64,000 nucleotides of DNA, from contig OZ038322.1 of the NCBI GenBank assembly GCA_964035795.1, forward strand, positions 596,950 to 660,949, written 5' to 3'. Positions 23,601 through 34,283 of the stretch are shown here, in pieces. The position numbers and the translations under genes were made by a program. Source of the DNA: Pterobdella sp. o SKG-2022. Lineage: Eukaryota > Annelida > Clitellata > Hirudinida > Piscicolidae. The first letter of the stretch is position 1; the number at the start of each line of letters is the position of its first letter. The notes beneath the pieces were generated by a model that was given only the letters and a program-made list of their open reading frames with translations, was not told where the DNA came from and did no database searches.

Positions 23601-24995
23601 ATATAAAATCTAAATAACTTCAAAAAATAACACACCACGCACCTGGAAACGGGAGGAAAAAGAGAGTGATGACCTTGAAACGTCACACAAGCCTGTAACC
23701 TGGTGACATCAGAGGTGAGGAAGGATGACTTGGAATGTTGCCAAGAGTGGTGGAGTGTGGTGGAAAGGTTGATAAGTTTGTGGTTAGCTGTTGGGTTGTT
23801 TATGGGGTGATGATGGGTGGAAAGTGGTGAGTATAGAAATGGTAGGTGGAAGATGGTGAATGAGAGTGGTAGGTTGTGAATTTATGGATTGTGTAATGCC
23901 TATGTGAAACAAAATGAGCACTGCTGTTCAAACAGCCTACCATGTTGACTTGAAGCTATGTGACTGCAGTTTATATATAACACATCCATATGCTTATTAA
24001 TGGTAAGCTTATCATGTTGAGGTCTGAGGTGGTGGTATGGGTGAGTGGGTTGTGTGTGGACAAAATATGAGGCAGAAGTATATTTATTGAGTTAGTTTAA
24101 AGTTAATTTGAATGAAAAATTTTCAATTCGTGAAAATGAAGAATGTTTGAAATCAATAAAAAGATGAAAATTAAATATTTTCAAAAAATAAAATCATATT
24201 TTATAAAATTTACTTTTGAAAATATTTTTAAAATGCAAAGTTAATGACAGAATTGAATCTATATAACATCAGTAGATAGGTGGAAAGTGAATGGAAACAC
24301 CTGATATTTCTAGCAACTGAGGGTTGATGGATGTCTTAAACGAGGTGGAGTTGAATGGAATGTCTTTAAATTGGTTCGCATGCTGCACTTCTAGTTGAAG
24401 AATCATTTGGTGTCTCCTATAGGTCAGTTGTTAAATTGGGCAAGTTTGAGCATTTTTAATGTGGGTTCAATTATATATTTATTTGAAAACAAAAAATTTT
24501 ATAATGATTGAAAATTTTCTCACACAAAATCAGGTTCAAGAGTAGAAACATCTTCAAAATCTGTTTGGTTTTGTATCATCTCATCTAAAAAAGTTCCACC
24601 TTCTTCTGAGGGAATTGACTCATCTTTAATGCAAAAATGGAGACTTGCAAACTTTTCCAGATACAAATTCCAATCCTGAGATTGTTAGTGTCATTCTTTT
24701 CAAAGAAAAATTAGTACAAAATAAAAAATACAAATATGTCACGTAAATAAAAGGAAACTTCACAAATATTGTGATTTAAATAATTAAAAACACATAAAAA
24801 TGTCTATTAAATTATTCAAAAGATATTCGTCATGTAAGAAATAAAAGCAACCTTCAAGGCTGCATGAACTCTTATATCATTGTGGCTGATGATGGGACAA
24901 AGAAAAAGAAAGACTGAAGCGAAAAACAAGGTTGAGATTATAAAGATCACCACAGGAGGTTTGGATAAGATGAAAGACTTTATTCTTCCCAACAT
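20637..24995 (-). CDS. TMEM219/TMEM248-like two-pass membrane protein, complete
   Basis: Six minus-strand exons: 24995-24852, 24675-24524, 24416-24301, 23692-23643, 21406-21266 and 20777-20637 (TGA). Exit phases 0, 2, 1, 0, 0 agree throughout, giving about 247 residues (human TMEM219 about 240, TMEM248 about 314). Residues 9-36 (ILSKPPVVIFIISTLFFASV...) match the family's N-terminal PP-containing membrane segment. Exon 2 opens DWNLYLEKFASLHFC, like the DW...F..L.LC of TMEM248. NSTSFKTSINPQLLEI and YYTACCDTAVQM fit later conserved blocks. The last exon supplies the second membrane helix (SLSLIACVVVGALVMVVF) and a short tail. Family knowledge: TMEM219 is a cell-surface receptor for IGFBP3; TMEM248 is uncharacterised. 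The 50-nt exon 4 is the least certain. A LINE copy sits in intron 4. Confidence 0.82.
21735..21805. repeat. 28-bp tandem repeat, 2.5 copies
   Basis: Unit TTTAAGTTGTAGGCATGATT plus CAAGGGCA repeated head to tail in intron 4 of the TMEM gene. The first copy differs at one base. Confidence 0.85.
22558..23415 (-). mobile_element. LINE copy 2, 5'-truncated, with PHD-like zinc finger
   Basis: 3' fragment of the family at 14262, inserted in the TMEM gene's intron 4 in the gene's own orientation. The 3' end carries GATTTGATTGATTGAAC. Reading 5' to 3', CGVCQAGVGRNAIQCRGC...HKKCSG...CARC is a Cys4-His-Cys3 PHD/RING-like finger. Then comes FCYLGDMLSAGGGCEL (after one in-frame stop), and TRGHVYSTCVKRAMLHAAET and RMRWFGHVER, the standard LINE C-terminal blocks. 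The element stops about where the RT would begin (LRKSGKYPC), a typical 5' truncation. Not autonomous. Confidence 0.88.
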
Positions 24996-25769
24996 ATTGA
25001 TTTGCTCGATGTATTTTCAAATGCAAATATTTCGATGAAACCATGGAGAAATTTTTTAAATAAAATTCATTTACTTCATATTTGAGGTGAATTAATATTT
25101 GTAAATTTAAACGAATCTGAAAAAATTTAAAATTGAACTTTTTAGTTTTCTACTTAAAAGAAAACAGTGTTAAAACTTTTTTATGTAAATAATATATCAT
25201 TTGATAAAATAATAAGCATACTTTTTTGAAAACGGTATATAAAATTGAAATAAAATATTATTGAAAACAAGTCCGACATTAAAGATCCTAGTAAATTTCA
25301 ACTTTAAAAATACTTTTTTGCTTTTTATGAGTCGTAAAAACTGAAAAAAAGAGCGTTAGGAGAATATGAAGACAATAAAAAGTGTAGAAATTCATTAAAA
25401 CATTTCTAAGTAAAAGTTTTTTCAAAAATGAAAAATTACGAAAATAACTTTTTAAACTTAAAATTCATTTGTTGAAAATTTTTCATCATCACTTCTCGAA
25501 GCTGTCAACTAATTGAAATTTCAATATCAAAATATTTAATCCTAGGAATTTTGACAAAATTGCTATATATTTTGGTTGGGTTAATAAGAAAAAATAGACG
25601 CTAATTCATTGAAACAACAAAATAAACTTGTTTGCAATTTCCTTGGAAAACTTGATTGAAAACAGCATGGAAACGTGTTGTTTTATGGCTTGAAACGTCT
25701 GAATCATCGAAAAAAAACTGAATCCGTTATTTTTTGAAATTGAATAATGGCCAAAATTATTTTTCACAG
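24996..25769. other. AT-rich spacer upstream of the TMEM gene
   Basis: Presumed promoter region of the minus-strand TMEM gene and possibly of a + gene that follows. No motif I can name. Confidence 0.4.
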
Positions 25770-25849
25770 ATAATTACTTTGTGTGGCATGTTGATTTGTA
25801 GGAAAGAAGTCCTGTTTTCTTAATTTATACATCTAACTCCATTAATTAT

Positions 25850-26240
25850 CCATCGATCTATCCATCTACTATCCTCCATCCGCCCCTCCTTCATTCATCT
25901 ATATTTACTTTATGTTTTCATCCATCGTTCAACTATCCATCTATTTTTCTACCTTTCCATGCAGTTATCCATTTTCCTTTCTATCCAATCATCCACCCAA
26001 ACATTCATTAAACCAACCATCTACTCAACCAACCACTAAACCACCCACCCACCACCCATCCACTAATTTGACACATGCATTCACAACCCACCCACCCATC
26101 CATCCATCCACCCATCAACCCGCCCATTTATTCTCCAAACCATTTAACACACGCACAAACCATTATCGCACTTCTCCCAACTCCGCCTCCCTCCCTCTCC
26201 TTCAACTCACCCAACACCCATCTAGCATCCATCACACGCC
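25850..26240 (+). repeat. CATC/CCAT-type low-complexity tract
   Basis: CCATCCATCTATCC-type imperfect tetranucleotides, becoming CCACCCACCC. It leads into an acceptor CTCCAG at 26245, so it is probably the C-rich 3' arm of an intron. The open frames inside it are repeat artefacts. Confidence 0.75.
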
Positions 26241-26245
26241 TCCAG

Positions 26246-29200
26246 GGAGAAGGAAATGCACGCCATTAGGCCCCATCAACGAAACCTCTTTGTGAGCTCC
26301 ATTTCCTTTTTCAAATCTTGATTTCAAGCTTGTCCACATGTCATTATTCATTTATTTATAGCAAACCATTAATATTTATATATTTTTATATGAATTTTGT
26401 TGAATACAGTAATTTAAAGCGAAAAGTATTCTTTAAAATTGAATCTTCCAAAAATATATCTAACACCATTATCATTATGAAATGCATCACCACCCTACAA
26501 ACCACCATCACTTAAATCACCATCACTCAAACCCCCATCACTTAAGAAATGCAACACCATCACATAAACCACTATAAAAAATTAACAATTATATCACAAA
26601 ACCCCATTCCCAACACCCACCACCACCTTCACAACCACCACCATCTTCACACCCAACACCACCTTCACACCCACTTACTACCACTCTCACATACACCCCC
26701 ACCCTTCACATCCTAACCCTAACCCTAATCACCTTCACACCCACCTCTCATCCCCTTAAAGACAATGTATCAAAGCCTCAAAACAGAATTCAACATCATC
26801 TACCACCTTCAAAGTCTTCCACCAAAACCTTCCAACATCTTCTTCAGCTTCAAGCGGACTTTAATACTAGCTGGAAACCTTCTGTCAATATTTCATTTTG
26901 TGCGTGTAAGTGCATTTAAAATGTGCTTAAGTACGTGTGAGTATTAGATTGTTTATTCTTTTTTTTTATTTATTAAATTTTTATTTTATTGTTGTTTACT
27001 TTTTTTTTGTTTGTTTAAATCGCATGCGCTAAAACTGAAGTGTTTGACATCTTAAGGCCCCTTTGAAGATCTTCCGTGATTTTGTCCGTGAATCGATTGT
27101 GATGGGTGAGTTGATGTAAAGACAAAAAATATAATTATTTCGAATTCAATTTATTTTTAGTTGATTGAGACTTACTAAATTCGTCAATTAAGAATATAAT
27201 TTGAGAATTTATCAAAATTTTTCTGAGTAATGACGTAATGTTGTCAGTTTTTGACATTTTTTTTGCCAAATATAGTGAATTCGAAGTTAAATTAGATTTC
27301 ACTGAACATAAGACTTCATTCTTTTTGATTGAATACACCATAAAAGATTTAAAGATCAGAAAACTTTAAAAATATTAGTTGAGTTTTCAGTCATTTTGCT
27401 GTTTGAAGAATATATTTAAATTCGGGGATTTCATGACAAGATGTCGCTATTAAAAAAATTTTTTGTTGGAAATTCCAGAAATTATGTTTGAAAATTTTTT
27501 AATTCAATTACAGTGAGGAAACTTCAAAAAAATTGGAAGTTCCATATTTGCACTAAGAACCACAGAACCTGCTCTCACATTCCTTATAAAAACTAGTAAA
27601 ACGTGTTGTGGCTCATTGAGGAGATTCTGATGTGCAGAAAAAACAAGTCTTGAAGAAAGTCACTTTTGAAAAATTTTAATTTATTTCCAAATAAATAACT
27701 TTTAAAGGCGAACCTTCTGAATAAAAACAAAAATATCCTCAAATGGTCAGATTTCTGCAAGTTTTTTGAACTCATAAATAATAAAGTACCCGCGTGGGCC
27801 GACGATTAGCACCTGTTCCGAAGTGTTTTTTCACTACATTAAATTTTTAGCAAGCGCTTTGATCTATAAGGAAAAGCGCTATAAATACCGCATTACATTA
27901 CATCACTCATATCACATTCCTTGGGATCAAGGCCACTCTGCCACAAAAAACTGTGAAAGCCTTCTCCACGTGTGGAAAAAGTTTTCAAGATTTTAAATTT
28001 TCACTCAAGGTGTTTTAAAACATGACACGTCACGTGACTAAGATCATATGAAAAGTGAAATTATTTGATATGTTCAGAAAAAAGATTATCGACAGTGGAA
28101 TATAGTGCTCCGCCAAACAAAAATGGCGAGTGAGTTGAATTGAAACAGAACCGTTGATTAAAATACCAGAAGCTCTTAAAAGCATCTAGAGAGCTACCTT
28201 AATTGATATAAACATGAGGGGCAGCTGTTAGCAGAAGATGGGATCTGAAAAAAAACTTAAATCACTTTGTTTGAATGGCGTTGGTGATTGTGATGGTTTT
28301 GAATGCTTTTTGGTTTAGTGAATTAAATTTCGATTAGAATTCAATGTAAGATATTGTGTTTGATTCCATGGAATGCGAGTTATATGAACTTTTGAGCTTT
28401 GTTTTCTGAATAAAATTTTTAAAAAGTTTCCAACGGGGAAGTTAATTTCGACTTTGACTTTTTCAAATTTTCGTGACTTGTGGGAATTTTTTTGTTAATT
28501 TGTATTAAAATTTTTGAATGCCAAGATTTTAATACATTAAAAATTTTTTTCCAATTTCGACTTGATTGAGTCAAAATTTTTTTTCTAGTCATAAACAGAA
28601 AAAAATTTTTTTTGAAAAATGAAATAATTTTACAAAAATAAATAAATTATAATTTAAATTATTCTAAGCTATCAGTTATTTTGAAATGGTATAAGGCTGG
28701 TACTAAACATTATTAATTCTCTACGTTCACCACAATATTAAATATAATTTTCAGCATATTTAACGTAATTTTGAATAATTCTATCATAAAAAATAATATT
28801 ATTAAAATAATTAACTTATATTGAATAATTTTATTATAATATTAAAACTAACACGAAATAATTCTATTTTAATATCCATCAAGATGTGATAATACTGAAG
28901 ATAACACTAAAAGAGCCAGTGGCGAAGCATTTGATGAAGGTTAGCTGGGTGTGAGGTGCAAGCGATTCAAGGAGAACATCTTTTCACTGCAGTTAAGCAT
29001 AACTTTTCAGTAAAATCTTCTTTTCTACGATTTTAAGCTTTTACTTTTGTCAATAGTGAAATTCTAATTTTTTTTCGGGTAAAATTGCAGTTGTTGAGAA
29101 ATTATCTCTGCTACAAGGACAACATTTTTTTGTTTGATTTATTCAAAAAGACAATATTTTGTGAAGCCATATTTCAAGGGAAACTACTCAAAGGCAATTT

Positions 29201-32200
29201 CCACCACGTTATTGTAAAGTTTTCGAATCGTTTTGAATTTACATCAAAATAACCCGTTCAGCAAAAAATATCATTTTGAGAGGATAAAGATCAAGAGATC
29301 TGGTATAGTTTCAATTTTTGTTGGCTTGTACAAAAGTTTGAAATCCAAAACTGTTGCCATGGAAACAGTAGACCAAAATTTTAGAAAAAAAATGCATCTG
29401 TGAAAGACGAGTTAAAACTTCAAAAAAAAATTTCGAAAACAAAAGGTGAATGAAAAAAGCTGTGTGGAAATGAGGAGGAGATGACGGAGAGAGGGTGAAG
29501 AGGAGGAGATGACGGAGAGAGGGTGAAGAGGAGGAGATGACGGAGAGAGGGTGAAGAGGAAGGAGATGACGGAGAGAGGGTGAAGAGGAGGAGATGACGG
29601 AGAGAGGGTGAAGAGGAGGAGATGACGGAGAGAGGGTGAAGAGGAGGAGATGACGGAGAGAGGGTGAAGAGGAAGGAGATGACGGAGAGAGGGTGAAGAG
29701 GAGGAGATGACGGAGAGAGGGTGAAGAGAAGGAGATGACGGAGAGAGGGTGAAGAGGAAGGAGATGACGGAGAGAGGGTGAAGAGGAGGAGATGACGGAG
29801 AGAGGGTGAAGAGGAGGAGATGACGGAGAGAGGGTGAAGAGGAGGAGATGACGGAGAGAGGGTGAAGAGGAGGAGATGACAGAGAGAGGGTGAAGAGGAA
29901 GGAGATGACGGAGAGAGGGTGAAGAGGAGGAGATGACGGAGAGAGGGTGAAGAGGAGGAGATGACGGAGAGAGGGTGAAGAGGAGGAGATGACGGAGAGA
30001 GGGTGAAGAGGAGGAGATGACGGAGAGAGAGTGAAGAAGAGGAGATGACGGAGAGAGGGTGAAGAGGAGGAGATGACGGAGAGAGGGTGAAGAGGAGGAG
30101 ATGACGGAGAGAGGGTGAAGAGGAGGAGATGATGGAGAGAGGGTGAAGAGGAGGAGATGACGGAGAGAGGGTGAAGAGGAAGGAGATGACGGAGAGAGGG
30201 TGAAAAGGAGGAGATGACGGAGAGAGGGTGAAGAGGAGGAGATGACGGAGAGAGGGTGAAGAGGAGGAGATGACGGAGAGAGGGTGAAGAGGAAGGAGAT
30301 GACGGAGAGAGGGTGAAGAGGAGGAGATGACGGAGAGAGGGTGAAGAGGAGGAGATGACGGAGAGAGGGTGAAGAGGAGGAGATGACGGAGAGAGGGTGA
30401 AGAGGAAGGAGATGACGGAGAGAGGGTGAAGAGGAGGAGATGACGGAGAGAGGGTGAAGAGGAGGAGATGACGGAGAGAGGGTGAAGAGGAGGAGATGAC
30501 GGAGAGAGGGTGAAGAGGAAGGAGAGAAGATGATGGTGAGCTGGTATAGAGATGGTTGTGAGCAGATGATGATGATAGAGGAGAAAGATAGGAAGAGATA
30601 AAGAGATGGCGAAGAGACAAAAAAATATAAAAAATGGTCAAAAAAGCTGAAAGGGAGAAAAAAGATGGAGGAAACAACGAGAGATGAATGGCTAGACAAG
30701 GAGACGAATTATTAGTTTCTCTGGGATCTTCCCCAAGAAACTCTGGCAGGCGTAGAGAGGTTTTGTATGTAATGTGCTAAAACAAAAATTCAGTGTGATT
30801 CAAAAATAAAAGTTATGCATTCATTTTTTGTTTTTTCTCTCAATTTTGTTGTAAAAGATTATAAAAGTTTCAAAAAATTTTTTTCATTGAAATTTGACAA
30901 AAACACTCTTGAATGGGGACCTTGGTTGTTGCAAACATAATTCAACATTTAAATCAATTAATTCTGAGTTTTTTTCAGAAATTTCTTGCAAAAAATAAAA
31001 TTTCACTTTTTACTTTGAGAATCTAAGAATTAACTTAATAAACATATGAATTTTCTTTATATGCTACTTTCCCAAGATTTGCATATGTCAGTAATTTATG
31101 TCAAGATGGGATTCATCAACTACCAAACACTCAATCAAACTGTAGTCCCTAAAAATGGTACCAAAATACGATCAATTGAGAAATACATTATATTGAAAAG
31201 TTTCGTTTATAATCAAACACTCAACTTTTCAATGGGAAACCTCATAACTATTATCAAAATAGCATCAAAATGTTTAGAGACGTCTCATGCTTTTTTACTT
31301 CAGTAATTTTTTTATCTGAATTTCCAAACTGAAGTTTTTGAAGCATTTGTTTGAAATCCTCATCATCCCCCATCTATTCCACTCCCTCATGAAGCATTCT
31401 CCAGACAGTCTCACATTATCACATCAAATAGTTATAGGGAATTCTACACAATTTCGATAATGAAGTTGTTTTTAAACTCACTTTTTGACTTCAACGAAAT
31501 TCTAATAATTAACTCATTCTCTTCAGCTTCAGGTCCCTTTTCCATCATTTATAAATGGTTTTTGTGATTTTTTACAAAGCAAAAAATTTTAAAGGTGCAC
31601 TGGTCAATTCAAATTAACTCCAAATGTCCCATGGAGCCCTTGCAAATTATAAAACCCAAAAGTCACTGGTTCAACTTATTTGAAACTAAAATTTTCAGTG
31701 CCATGAACAGAGATCTTTTCATTTTGGTTTTTCCCACCATTTCCTTTCATGCCAGTTTCACTTTATTACATTAAAAGCACTTTTTGTTTACTTTATTTTT
31801 CAATTTTGGACAGATTTTAATTAAAATTCACTTTTACTGATTCATAAATTTGATTTTTTTTATTTTTATACATTACCTAGCGCATTTTTTCAATTAAATT
31901 TTCCCCCCTCTCATCTCTGTTCCATCAAGCAATACCAAGAATAATTTTGGTATCATTCAACACTTCCATCACTTTTCACAAAATATGACTTCGCAGAATT
32001 TTTTAATATATTTTCTATCTGTGTTTTTGTGTTTTTATTTATGAAGTTATTTTTTATTTTATTTTTTGTTTTTTTCTTAATTATGCATAACTTCTAAAAA
32101 AGCTTTTTGAACTTTTTATGAGAAAAGGATTGTGTTTGCATGACATTCTGTTTTAATGCTGGGACAGATGTTTTTTACATCCAACCATACAGATGCACAT

Positions 32201-33741
32201 GTTTTTGCTCAAACTTAACTACATGCGTCGATATACAGCTAGGAGTTGAAACGGATTATAAATTTAGAAATTCCAACCTTAAAATACGAAACCAAAATTC
32301 CACAAAACTTTTATATAAATGGGAGCTGAACGACTGAATGTCGCTTCAAAACTGTATCTCAACTGTTTGTAAAATTCCACAAAATGGGGGACAGCTACAG
32401 ATGTTCAGACATCAAAAACACAATTAATCTTTTTAAGTTTTAAATTTATAAAACTATTTGCAATTTTTTTTACAAACAAAAACAAAACTCACAAGAAAAA
32501 AACTTTCCTGAAAAATTAATTAATTTTCAAGTGTTCCTTTTGCAAAAAAATGCGAACTTTGTGAAGATGCTTCAATGCCAAATGGCATTTGTACAGCTCA
32601 AGTAATTGCCAAAATTCTTGCAAATAAATTCAAATTACAGAATAATATCTCCAATTTCTCCATTTATTCCTGAAATATATGTTAATTAAATAATTATTTC
32701 ACATAATTGTCCCTTAAATACAATAGCTTCTGACCCATGAATAAACAATCATTCAATTTGAAGGCACATTCTCAATACTAACTTTACTTTCATTACATTA
32801 ATTTCAACTAAAAATTCATTCAGGCTGAAATTCCATTAAAAAACTTGATTGAAGCTTTTATGTATTAAAAAATAATTTAAAATTATGAGAGACTAGACTT
32901 TCCAAAACTTGAATTTTTCATAAACAAACGTGTTTATAAAAAAGCCTCATATAAAAATGGACTTAACGATTCAAATCAAGCACATGATGTTTTCCGAAAA
33001 CAATGGGAAAAATTTAAAACTGAAATTTAATTTACCAACCTCAAAGTAGTCACCGCCTCAGCGCCACTTGACACCATTGCATCTAACCTCACTCCCGTTT
33101 TACTTTTATTTTGAATCATTTAATTCAAATAATAAAAACTCAAAAAATAACAAACGCAAAAGTTTGAAGTCATCACAGATGTCATCAGGTTTTGATATAC
33201 GCCATGAAGCTGCGGTGATGGATGCTTGTTAAAGCTCTATTAGTTTTTTTGCCTGACGCCTTGTGCACTCATTTCACAATTTAAACTCACAGCATCAATT
33301 AAACATACAAAAAACTAAAAGAAAAATGGAAAATATTTCTTGAAAGAGAAAATTTTTTTGAGAAAATTTTCAAGATAAATGGATGCGATGTAACAAAGTT
33401 ATATTAAATTTCTATAATGCATGAAAAATGTGAAAGCTTTAAGAGAAGCATGCAGCCAGAAGCAAGGGTCGTTTGAGCGAAACGATGAAAACAATGAGAG
33501 ACGTATGTTCATAACAATATTAAAACCATTATTTTTATCACAAAACGGCCACAAAAAACAATTAAAAAAAAACAATAAATACGAATTTAACTTTTCAAAC
33601 ACCTTTTCTGTAAACTTTCATTTGACTCGCGTTGGAGCGGATGCCTTTCATTTTCTTTTTGCGGGTCTTAAACCCTTTCTATTCCTTATAAACTTGCCAG
33701 GCCATCTCGCAGATGAATCATTTCTCAAAATAGAGATTTGA
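26246..33741 (+). CDS. Candidate unrecognised gene, eight phase-matched short exons
   Basis: Exons: 26246-26291, 26848-26905, 27057-27105, 28096-28129, 28884-28939, 30716-30764, 33444-33502 and 33701-33741 (TGA). Donors are GTGAGC, GTAAGT, GTGAGT, GTGAGT, GTTAGC, GTATGT and GTATGT; the exit phases (2, 0, 1, 2, 1, 2, 1) all match the next entry. The product segment is about 130 residues. It starts with CTPLGPINETSFFKRTLIL and a hydrophobic stretch (LAGNLLSIFHFV). Basic FRDFVRES follows, then a charged tail with CDNTEDNTKRASGEAFDE, GSSPRNSGRRREVLEAC and SFERNDENNERR, ending ADESFLKIEI. A further 5' exon may be 25770-25797 (IITLCGMLI). No family recognised; a membrane protein with an acidic cytoplasmic tail would fit. 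The exons were picked by eye, so individual ones may be wrong. Confidence 0.4.
26500..26760 (+). repeat. CCACCTTCACAACC-type C-rich tract
   Basis: ACC-rich low-complexity block, including CCTAACCCTAACCCTAA at 26711-26727. It lies upstream of the candidate exon at 26848 and fits the acceptor-side C-rich pattern of this genome. The CCCTAA triplet repeat resembles telomere sequence but is only three units. Confidence 0.7.
27788..27905 (+). mobile_element. SINE with CGCTATAAATACC 3' tail
   Basis: CGTGGGCCGACGATTAGCAC (A-box-like head) is followed by AGCGCTTTGATCTATAAGG, AAAAGCGCTATAAATACC and a short (CATTA)n tail. The AAGCGCTATAAAT ending is common to many invertebrate SINE and L2-type 3' ends. 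Confidence 0.55.
29469..30526. repeat. 28-bp purine-rich minisatellite, about 37 copies
   Basis: Unit GATGACGGAGAGAGGGTGAA plus GAGGAGGA; some copies carry an extra base (GGAAGGA). Near-identical copies over 1.05 kb keep two minus-strand frames open (462 and 421 codons, both SSPSLRHLLLFTLSP-type). Those frames are repeat artefacts, since alternate units shift frame. It lies in an intron of the candidate + gene. Confidence 0.95.
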
Positions 33742-33906
33742 GCGACCAATCATCTTAATGCCTTGAGGTGAATGTTAACTAAGAGAGCCTCATGGATTTG
33801 AATTAATTCATGATAATAGATCTATTAGCATCTCTCTTCCATCAAATCAAAATTAAATGAACAATAACCCACTGAAGATTTCCTAGATTTTGTTTGAGAT
33901 ATGAAG

Positions 33907-34283
33907 GGATGGATGGATGGGTAGATGGATAGATGAATGGCTGGGTGGATGGATGGATGGGTGGATGGATGGATGGGTGAATGGATGGATGGATGAATGA
34001 ATGGATGGATGAGTGGATGAATGGATGGGAGAATGGATGGACGGACGGATGGATGGATGAATGGATGGATGGATGGATAGATGGATAGAGGAATGGATGG
34101 ATAGATGGATGGATAGATGGATGGATGGATGGATAGATGGATGGGGGAATGGATGGACAGATGAATAGATGGATAGATGGATGGGGGAATGGATGGACAG
34201 ATGAATAGATGGATAGATGGATGGGGGAATGGATGGACAGATGAATAGATGGATAGATGGATGGATGGATGAATGAATGGATA
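33907..34283. repeat. (ATGG)n microsatellite with a 36-bp higher-order unit
   Basis: Imperfect ATGG array. Within 34137-34262 a longer unit, GGGGGAATGGATGGACAGAT plus GAATAGATGGATAGAT, repeats three times. Confidence 0.95.

Noticed and set aside
25850..26300. CRISPR-like or phage-like repeat structure
   Set aside because: Simple CATC tetranucleotides without spacers in an intron-bearing animal genome; no CRISPR array anywhere in the window.
26711..26727. Telomere-like CCTAACCCTAACCCTAA
   Set aside because: Only three units within a C-rich low-complexity tract; no evidence of an interstitial telomere array.
29311..30699. 462- and 421-codon SSPSLRHLLLFTLSP frames
   Set aside because: The 28-bp unit shifts frame with each copy, so several frames stay open; no start context, splice support or non-repeat domain.
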